64,000 bases of DNA. It comes from Liriodendron chinense (lineage: Eukaryota > Streptophyta > Magnoliopsida > Magnoliales > Magnoliaceae). The stretch lies in contig ML058407.1 in NCBI GenBank assembly GCA_003013855.2, positions 2,976,001 through 3,040,000 on the forward strand, read 5' to 3'. Position numbers and translations under genes: made by a program. Positions 63,101 to 64,000 of the stretch are shown here, in pieces; position 1 is the first letter of the stretch; every line of letters begins with the position of its first letter. The notes under the pieces were generated by a model. It made no database searches and had not been told where the DNA came from. It was given only the letters and a program-made list of their open reading frames with translations.

Positions 63101-63928
63101 CCAATCATTCTATATATGGTCAACTGCTGCAAAGGTATATTGACATGTACACACACATGTTTATCAATAAAAAAAAATATGAAACAAACAACATGATTGC
63201 AAGGAATGATCCTATGATATTAACAGTAGGAAAAAAAAAAAAGAAAAAAGCAAAAAAAGAAAACACAAGCACAAACAAGATTTGTTCATGCTAAGGATAT
63301 ATTTCAACAGAAATTAGAAGAATAGAATTTGAAGGAACCTCATCTTTTGATAGAGATGACAATACTGGAATGAGAATCTCTACATCCTACAACCAAGAAA
63401 AACCCACACAGGCATATCAGAGCACAACAACACAAAAAGGACAAGAGGTAAGGATGAGAATGGGTTCTACCTTGAGTTTTGAGTCATATAACCTTCGGAC
63501 AGTGAATATTAATTCAGGTGAAGGAACTGCCCCATCTGTTAATATATGCAAAACCTGGTTCAAGGAAAGATAAATGAAAAGCATTGCATTTACACTGGCA
63601 TCAGTAGAATGGAATAAATGTGATGATTAAAACCTGCATTAGCAGACTCTCACTTCCAGCTGGTGGATCTGAAATAATGCCAAGGAGTTCAGGTGAAGAG
63701 CCTATAGTTCTAACTAAGATAGGGATATGGCGATGAACTGCCTGCACAATATGAACGATTAGAATAGAAGGGCTTACTGCAGAGAGGACAATAACATCTT
63801 TTGCAGATAGCTAAAAGAAGGAATTCAGTGGAAGCGCATAGAATACAATTACATTCAAACCAAACCTGTTTTACAGCCTTTGGAATGCTTTTGTAGATAA
63901 CAAAGATTTGCTGAAGAAGGGAATGCTT
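25138..63928 (-). CDS. ESP4: Symplekin C-terminal half, 12 exons (gene continues past 64000)
   Basis: Symplekin is a nuclear HEAT-repeat scaffold that joins CPSF and CstF in pre-mRNA 3'-end cleavage and polyadenylation; the Arabidopsis member is ESP4. Exons on minus: 63928-63866, 63741-63634, 63554-63471, 63386-63339, 49999-49925, 36168-36073, 35994-35914, 35819-35748, 29879-29835, 29527-29444, 25474-25371, 25282-25138. They sum to 1005 nt, 334 residues and a TGA stop. Diagnostic runs: HRHIPILVRTIGSSPELLG, LPLLFMRTVIQAIG, MEILSRLVSKQ/IWKYPKLWVGF, KPQSFSVLLQ, HASQPNIRSSLPR/STLVVLGL. All but the last junction are phase 0. Eleven introns, ten GT-AG and one GC-AG. Every exon is intact despite about 35 kb of intron, mostly transposons. 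Upstream exons, including the N-terminal HEAT region, are outside the window. The tail (QTANQPQTSQTQT...) is low-complexity as in plant homologues. Identification is from remembered family sequence. Confidence 0.93.
25371..25474 (-). CDS. ESP4: Symplekin exon k
   Basis: 34 codons plus two bases, LPAAQLENALNKSPTLKPSL... HASQPNIRSSLPR. Acceptor ATCCACCAG, donor CAG/GTTCTT, phase 2. Confidence 0.92.
25584..25695. mobile_element. 112-bp hAT-type MITE
   Basis: Terminal inverted repeats TAGGGGTGGCAATTGGCCAG... at left and the exact reverse complement at right, at least 20 bp perfect. An 8-bp duplication ATGAGAAC flanks it (25576-25583, 25696-25703). It lies in a symplekin intron, about 100 bp upstream of exon k. 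Confidence 0.9.
26679..27100. repeat. Fold-back repeat, copy 1
   Basis: About 420 bp of near-palindrome. The left half has GGGGCCCACCTCAATGTAT, then GTAGACCACACCACAAGAAA; the right half carries their approximate reverse complements (TTTCTTGTGGTGTGATTAG, TACATCGAGGTAGGCCCC). Confidence 0.75.
27205..27640. repeat. Fold-back repeat, copy 2
   Basis: Same family as copy 1: CAGGTGGACCACACCACCAG at left against CTGTGGTGTGGTCCACCTGA at right, centred near 27430. Outer parts pair GATGTATGTGTCATAGATCC with GGATGTATGTCAAAAGCATC. Confidence 0.75.
27720..28165. repeat. Fold-back repeat, copy 3
   Basis: Same family, most diverged: AAGTGGACCACACAACAGGA at left, TTTCTTGTTTAGCCCCCCAC at right; ends GGGACCCACTGTGATGTTTG and CAAACATGACAGTGGGCCCC. 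Blocks 'AAAGCCTTTCGCTG' just outside copies 2 and 3 suggest a wider duplication unit. Confidence 0.7.
29120..29393. mobile_element. 274-bp hAT-type MITE with GTTACGG subterminal repeats
   Basis: Ends CATGGTACTAAAAATGGTTA and, inverted, CAAGGTGTTCAATAACGGTA. Flanking 8-mers GTACTAAT (29112-29119) and GCACTAAT (29394-29401) differ at one base. The interior is full of GTTACGG/CCGTAAC words. It sits 51 bp downstream of symplekin exon j, in the intron. A relative is at about 49170-49452. Confidence 0.75.
29444..29527 (-). CDS. ESP4: Symplekin exon j
   Basis: 28 codons, IWKYPKLWVGFLKCALQTK... SFSVLLQ. The motif WKYPKxWxGFxKC is shared with animal symplekin. Donor CAG/GTTAGC opens a 3,969-bp intron. 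Confidence 0.95.
29835..29879 (-). CDS. ESP4: Symplekin exon i
   Basis: 15 codons, VDFTMEILSRLVSKQ. Acceptor GATGATGCAG, donor CAG/GTAATG. Confidence 0.92.
29894..30985. other. Intron sequence with homopolymer tracts
   Basis: No gene seen. A 20-C run (30819-30838) and an A-rich tract (30839-30879) lie before the TA microsatellite. Short ACCC repeats occur near 30465-30480. Confidence 0.5.
30989..31051. repeat. (TA)n microsatellite at LINE 3' end
   Basis: 63 bases of uninterrupted TA. It lies just past the last LINE coding sequence on the minus strand, where a 3' tail would be. Confidence 0.9.
31060..31723 (-). pseudogene. LINE C-terminal zinc-binding region
   Basis: The 198-codon frame reads FWDDRWVG, IVWAPPCRRN, SFIWSYGAPLKIVVLVWLGG, LPNVCLMC and VYTLFVMPFCKEV. 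This matches the reverse-transcriptase zinc-binding domain of plant LINEs. The GTESVYTLF histidine of 'VDHLF' is replaced. Confidence 0.8.
32148..33279 (-). pseudogene. LINE reverse transcriptase, broken
   Basis: Motifs FIAVIPKKGAECLRDFRSIS, LLGSPYKILTKVLASKFREV, AQGAFVNGRQI, GLQQGDPLSPYLFVV and LKVNIDKSE occur in order. The catalytic F/YADD box should follow 'IKHLLYPDYTHVIL'; it is altered to YPDY, so activity is lost. Confidence 0.85.
33724..34397 (-). pseudogene. LINE endonuclease domain, broken
   Basis: Motifs of the plant L1 endonuclease/phosphatase family: AAFQETKMEG near the start (the catalytic QET), SLWWGKLNDWEALDAMGATR, GVLVIWD, and FLLGGVKFTWSNGQ with SKLDRFFLS. Stops and frameshifts separate the parts. 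Confidence 0.8.
35251..35747. other. Intron remainder between LINE and exon h
   Basis: Contains an 80-codon minus frame (35348-35590) with no recognised family; it may be a LINE 5' part. Nothing else seen. Confidence 0.35.
35748..35819 (-). CDS. ESP4: Symplekin exon h
   Basis: 24 codons, VEQIPLPLLFMRTVIQAIGV...FPSL. Donor CTG/GTGAGC opens the 5,868-bp intron with the LINE. Confidence 0.92.
35914..35994 (-). CDS. ESP4: Symplekin exon g
   Basis: 27 codons, VTDACSACFEQRQVFTHQVL...NQL. Start of the conserved symplekin C-terminal domain. Donor TTA/GTATGT, following intron 94 bp. Confidence 0.92.
36073..36168 (-). CDS. ESP4: Symplekin exon f, GC donor
   Basis: 32 codons, GSSHTGAVLTPPEVLIAIHG...IPLKK. 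Acceptor TTTCGCAG; donor AAG/GCATGT, a GC-AG intron of 78 bp. No GT site nearby keeps the frame. Confidence 0.9.
36855..37149 (+). pseudogene. Copia integrase C-terminal part (left of the chromovirus)
   Basis: In shifting frames it reads LPPKVFGWTCFVHV, KLGPKSVKCV and TYHIFKS, the Copia block 'PPKVFGCTCFVH ... KLDPKSxKCxFLGYS ... F'. It is cut at 37150-37154 by the target duplication GCTAC of the chromovirus; the same Copia continues at 44192. Confidence 0.75.
37155..38200 (-). repeat. 3' LTR of the chromovirus
   Basis: Aligns with 43199-44186. It holds three perfect GGGCGCCCG palindromes and a GGGTGCCCG variant near 37785-37905; the other LTR keeps one perfect copy. The terminal base next to the polypurine tract is T instead of A (TCATCT vs TCATCA). 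Confidence 0.88.
38201..38214 (-). other. Polypurine tract of the chromovirus
   Basis: Minus strand CACCTGAGGGGAGT immediately before the 3' LTR. Confidence 0.65.
38233..38400 (-). pseudogene. Chromodomain at integrase C-terminus
   Basis: The frame reads IDELVDEEIVSTKDGGFQRY, LVKWKNKPPSESTWLTEAEL and DPDLLEHH, ending in TAG at 38233. The WKNKPxSExTW core is that of the chromodomain which guides integration of chromoviruses into heterochromatin. It is separated from integrase by stops. Confidence 0.88.
38373..39352 (-). pseudogene. Chromovirus integrase
   Basis: The 226-codon frame (39352-38672) has MDFVLGLPKT, VVVDCFSKMAHFLPC, DRDVRFTSYFW and STAYYPQTDGQTEVVNR; the acidic triad D, D, E is present. 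Then SVNRSTRLSPFEIVSGYKPK. The C-terminal GPY/F-like region (NAYRIDLPSEMGINPTFNVE) is in another frame at 38591-38373. Confidence 0.88.
39690..40274 (-). pseudogene. Chromovirus RNase H, decayed
   Basis: Recognisable parts: SDHEALRYLHSQKKLNLRHA, KWVAFLQEYSFVLKYKAG and NKTADALSRR near 39892-39700, and upstream pieces in other frames. Several stops. Confidence 0.75.
40275..41420 (-). pseudogene. Chromovirus protease tail and reverse transcriptase
   Basis: The 381-codon open frame reads DFGHIILGRPRLFDNDV, a charged linker, then RT motifs WRMCVDNRAINKI, FPIPRLDDMLDMMA, KIDLKSGYHQIRI, MPFGLTNVPSTFMRLM and VVYFDDILIY. The catalytic FDD is intact. This frame is whole, but gag, protease start and integrase are in other frames. 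Confidence 0.88.
41490..42570 (-). pseudogene. Chromovirus gag and protease start, broken
   Basis: Gag parts: VFLGWVADMDHYFEWYGMSE, MRFAKMKLVGQAKLFW. Zinc knuckle CYECENLGHMSDQC near 41885. Protease segment VIVDIGSCQNVISANTL near 41580 has DIG where DS/TG is expected. Stops separate these. Confidence 0.82.
43184..43194 (-). other. Primer binding site (initiator tRNA-Met type)
   Basis: Minus strand TGGTATCAGAG, four bases after the end of the 5' LTR, complementary to the initiator Met tRNA 3' end. Confidence 0.8.
43199..44186 (-). repeat. 5' LTR of the chromovirus
   Basis: 988 bp; on minus TGATGAGGACACAAG ... CATCCTACGTCA. The plus-strand palindrome cluster is reduced relative to the other LTR, with GGGCGCTCG variants. 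Confidence 0.88.
44192..45877 (+). pseudogene. Copia pol (RT and RNase H), continuation after the chromovirus
   Basis: Frames shift among DALVDPNQKATMLEEMSALE, VVHVDNVNLAG (catalytic YVDD changed to HVDN), FEMKDLDLCKYSLGIEVARF, GCDVNWA-like NGYCDVNW, and SDNQASIHIAYNPVFH. That is RT through RNase H of a Copia element. It ends with the polypurine tract GCTTGAGGGGGAG before an LTR at 45878. No full protein is possible. Confidence 0.8.
45878..46245 (+). repeat. Copia 3' LTR
   Basis: Starts TGTTAGAGAGTAC after the polypurine tract; it contains TTATAAATAAAGGAGCC (TATA-like and AATAAA) near 46118-46130. The right end is approximate. Confidence 0.65.
46618..46830. repeat. Cluster of ACCGGT palindromes in Copia LTR
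   Basis: Five ACCGGT hexamers plus degenerate CCAACTGGTCACGACCAGTC; a 15-C run lies inside (46757-46771). Similar word use to 1861-2080. Confidence 0.65.
46861..46869 (+). promoter_or_regulatory. TATA box of the 2-kb Copia LTR
   Basis: CACTTTTATAAAGGGGCTTGG about 30 bp before a GA-rich leader, positioned mid-LTR after the ACCGGT cluster. Confidence 0.5.
48272..48286 (+). other. Copia primer binding site, mutated
   Basis: ATTAGTATCAAAGCG corresponds to the usual ATTGGTATCAGAGC site for initiator tRNA-Met with two G-to-A changes. Confidence 0.7.
48343..48495 (+). pseudogene. Copia gag N-terminus, 50 codons
   Basis: ATG at 48343: MMSKRDGGTTNRPPFFDRAN, YAYWKAGMRIFLQSMD, the 'F-x-G-x-N-Y-x-x-W' start typical of Copia gag (here FFDRANYAYWK). 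TAA at 48493. The rest of the element is missing. Confidence 0.75.
48740..48935 (-). pseudogene. Gypsy RT scrap with internal deletion
   Basis: On minus it reads KIAFKTRKGLS, then directly DEPSTFMLMKPYLLPFHIG and LF-stop-(D)YLN, i.e. the RT segment from 'KTAFKT' to 'FDDILI' lacking the 'MPFG' part. Orientation differs from the Copia pieces around it. Confidence 0.6.
49170..49452. mobile_element. GTTACGG-type MITE remnant
   Basis: Full of CCGTTACGG words like 29120-29393; the right end CCGTTTTGGGATACCTTG is the inverse of CAAGGTATCCCAAAACGG. A poly-A run of about 40 lies inside (49250-49291). Flanking 8-mers ATTTCAAC/GTTTCAAT match at six of eight sites, so the duplication is weak. Confidence 0.6.
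49453..49924. other. Intron sequence, nothing recognised
   Basis: AT-rich intron next to symplekin exon e. No transposon or frame found. Confidence 0.5.
49925..49999 (-). CDS. ESP4: Symplekin exon e
   Basis: 25 codons, VLPIFPQLVDLPLDKFKVAL...ARILQ. Acceptor TTTTTTCTAG, donor CAG/GTACAT. It is isolated between two introns of over 13 kb. The hAT element ends only 274 bp upstream of its acceptor. Confidence 0.9.
50273..54051 (+). mobile_element. hAT DNA transposon, 3.8 kb, decayed
   Basis: Terminal repeats CAGTGTTGTTAGAATCGTA at left and, inverted, TAATGTTGTCAAATCGTGA at right. 8-bp flanks GTTTTGAC (50265-50272) and GTTCTGAC (54052-54059) match at seven sites. Subterminal regions repeat ATACGATTC words. 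It carries one broken transposase gene and lies in the intron before symplekin exon e, in the opposite direction. Confidence 0.88.
51116..53594 (+). pseudogene. hAT transposase (BED finger, DUF659, hAT dimerisation)
   Basis: ATG at 51116 (MGKKSKLKDNDPTWEYCSKV). A BED-type zinc finger follows (CNFCGKSYWGGMFRMKHHL). A DUF659 region (51579-52049) has SNGWTNVMNHSITNFLVNS, GTVFLKSVD and ENVVQVVTNSASTYVKAG. The hAT C-terminal part has LHVAAYFLNPRF and CERNWSTFEQ then IHSKKRNRLEHQRLNTLVFV across an intron (donor CAA/GTAAGA, acceptor TTGCAG/AT). The last exon is acidic and ends with TAG at 53592. Lesions: frameshifts near 51450 and 51990; stops at 52438 and 52860; a stop at 52726 lies before a plausible splice. 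DUF659 proteins of this type are common in plant hATs. Not functional as written. Confidence 0.88.
54060..54560 (+). pseudogene. Copia integrase fragment
   Basis: Reads SLVHFDVWSPTPIVSAFGYR, DEVPSIIKMFHKMI and, in other frames, NGREYL-like remains and CPNTPQQNG-like 'CPNTPQ'. Typical Copia integrase order with many stops. A further piece (54570-54660) matches 'QKxYKCC'. Confidence 0.75.
55159..55763. mobile_element. 605-bp hAT-like MITE
   Basis: Ends TAGTATTTTAAATAGC and, inverted, TAGTATTTCAAGTAGC. Perfect 8-bp duplication GATGCAAG (55151-55158, 55764-55771). Left subterminal part repeats TAGCTTA and CTATG words. It is inserted in the Copia fragment. Confidence 0.82.
55790..56660 (+). pseudogene. 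Copia reverse transcriptase remnant
   Basis: Reads VEVDLEETFTPVVKLNS-like, HIKNAFVHGD, YVDNIVH-like 'IYVDNIV', EIKSYLNETFKTKYLGLLKY and YSPIEVNHEAKI. Copia RT order with frequent stops; the catalytic YVDD is YVDN. Confidence 0.72.
56661..57260 (+). pseudogene. Copia RNase H and 3' end, copy 1
   Basis: Blocks ATCTATGGAGGCCAAATAGT and TCATAAGCGCACAAAACAAT correspond to 'TSMEAKxxAMA' and 'HKRTKxIEVD'. Copy 2 at 57261 repeats the same portion. Stops throughout. Confidence 0.65.
57261..57780 (+). pseudogene. Copia RNase H and 3' end, copy 2
   Basis: Repeats copy 1: DHSDDSKSKTAYIFIGGNLA, TWISKKQCVVAQSSVEAEYW. It ends with CGGCTTGAGGGAGAGTATA (polypurine-like) near 57682. A tandem pair of 3' ends suggests two related Copia copies or a duplication. 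Confidence 0.68.
57820..58437 (+). pseudogene. LINE fragment, plus strand, with poly-A
   Basis: The block GAGAGCAACGTGGCTCAAAG then AGGGTGATAAAAACATGGG corresponds to 'RATWLKEGDKNT', the linker between endonuclease and RT in plant LINEs. Ends in an 18-A tail at 58420-58437. A second copy follows. Confidence 0.65.
58438..58860 (+). pseudogene. LINE fragment, plus strand, second copy
   Basis: Parallel to 57820-58340: GAGCAATGTGGCTCAAAGAG, GGTGATGAAAACAAGGCTTT. It ends abruptly at a junction with LINE endonuclease in the opposite direction. Confidence 0.65.
58862..59493 (-). pseudogene. LINE endonuclease domain, broken
   Basis: Reads LIVLHQTKLQSM (QTK where QET is usual), REWLALDAVGSAGGILMMWD, and MVDLPMGGVKFSWSNG with VDKFLLS. 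Same family as 33724-34397. Frameshifted. Confidence 0.78.
59790..61856 (-). pseudogene. LINE ORF1-like protein (DUF4283 type), broken
   Basis: The 158-codon frame at 61302-60826 reads ISISHKNLVGPVANLCKWEA, then FEKIWLQFFDIPLEFWFNDF, FFTLGACVGEVL and LLFARMLIHIKRG. This is the 'W..P..W....GIPLHLW.......IG...G' layout of DUF4283 in plant LINE ORF1. Later frames are serine/proline-rich. Confidence 0.72.
60105..60139 (+). repeat. 35-G homopolymer
   Basis: Uninterrupted G from 60105 to 60139 after a GAAGAAGGG lead. Longest of several G/C runs in the window. Confidence 0.9.
62346..63338. other. Intron sequence, nothing recognised
   Basis: Between the LINE 5' end and symplekin exon d. Only an A-rich tract (63229-63262) is notable. 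Confidence 0.5.
63339..63386 (-). CDS. ESP4: Symplekin exon d
   Basis: 16 codons, DVEILIPVLSSLSKDE. Donor GAG/GTTCCT opens a 13,339-bp intron (50000-63338) that holds LINE, Copia and hAT sequence. Confidence 0.92.
63471..63554 (-). CDS. ESP4: Symplekin exon c
   Basis: 28 codons, VLHILTDGAVPSPELIFTVR... LYDSKLK. Donor AAG/GTAGAA; preceding intron 79 bp. Confidence 0.92.
63634..63741 (-). CDS. ESP4: Symplekin exon b
   Basis: 36 codons, AVHRHIPILVRTIGSSPELL...SESLLMQ. Acceptor TTGTGCAG, donor CAG/GTTTTA. Preceding intron is 124 bp. Confidence 0.92.
63866..63928 (-). CDS. ESP4: Symplekin exon a (first in window)
   Basis: 21 codons, KHSLLQQIFVIYKSIPKAVKQ, acceptor CTGTCTACAG, donor CAG/GTTTGG. 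Phase 0 at both ends. The previous exon lies beyond 64000. Confidence 0.9.
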
Positions 63929-64000
63929 CTGTAGACAGAAATGTATAAACAAGTTGACAAAATGTGCAGCACAAGTTTCATTGGAATATAACAAAGCTTT

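Noticed and set aside
25138..63928. First thought that the scattered minus exons might be a TRRAP/Tra1-type gene
   Set aside because: The IWKYPKLWVGF, KPQSFSVLLQ and HASQPNIRSSLPR blocks are those of symplekin.

Overview
This is plant nuclear DNA, rich in transposable elements. The evidence is plant LTR retrotransposon lineages (Tat/Retand, chromovirus and Athila-like Gypsy; several Copia), L1-type LINEs, hAT elements and a split gene with small GT-AG exons. Roughly 430-bp fold-back repeats with 'GTGGACCACACCA' cores recall magnoliid genomes, but species assignment is only a guess.

The one host gene recognised is the 3' half of a symplekin gene (ESP4/SYMPK family, a cleavage-and-polyadenylation scaffold) on the minus strand, from 63928 down to its stop codon at 25138. 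Twelve exons (1005 nt, 334 residues plus stop) join in one frame and read through to the conserved C-terminal region. They are spread over 38.8 kb because five introns are large: 13.3, 13.8, 5.9, 4.0 and 0.3 kb. The first exons lie beyond the window. One intron has a GC donor.

The introns explain most of 25-64 kb. The 4.0-kb intron holds a 112-bp hAT MITE, a 2.58-kb hAT-like element carrying three fold-back repeats, and a 274-bp MITE. The 5.9-kb intron holds a decayed minus-strand LINE. The 13.8-kb intron holds a Copia element split by a 7.0-kb chromovirus (5-bp target duplication GCTAC), a second Copia LTR with a gag start, and MITE remnants. The 13.3-kb intron holds a decayed 3.8-kb hAT with its own introns, Copia fragments with a 605-bp MITE, and rearranged LINE pieces.

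Downstream of the gene (1-25 kb) is intergenic transposon DNA. A long Athila-like LTR (3941 to about 18545) is interrupted by an 11.1-kb Tat/Retand-type element at 4540-15648. That element has 1151-bp LTRs differing at only four sites by eye and a perfect ACATC duplication. Its gag-pol is broken, yet between pol and the 3' LTR it carries an antisense gene with its own TATA box and two GT-AG introns that keep the frame. Further right is a composite (21237-24216) whose outer LTRs face each other in inverted orientation inside one CTATC duplication, with long poly-G/poly-C tracts at internal junctions.

No tRNA, rRNA, CRISPR or bacterial-type feature was seen. Intervals not listed hold nothing I can name.
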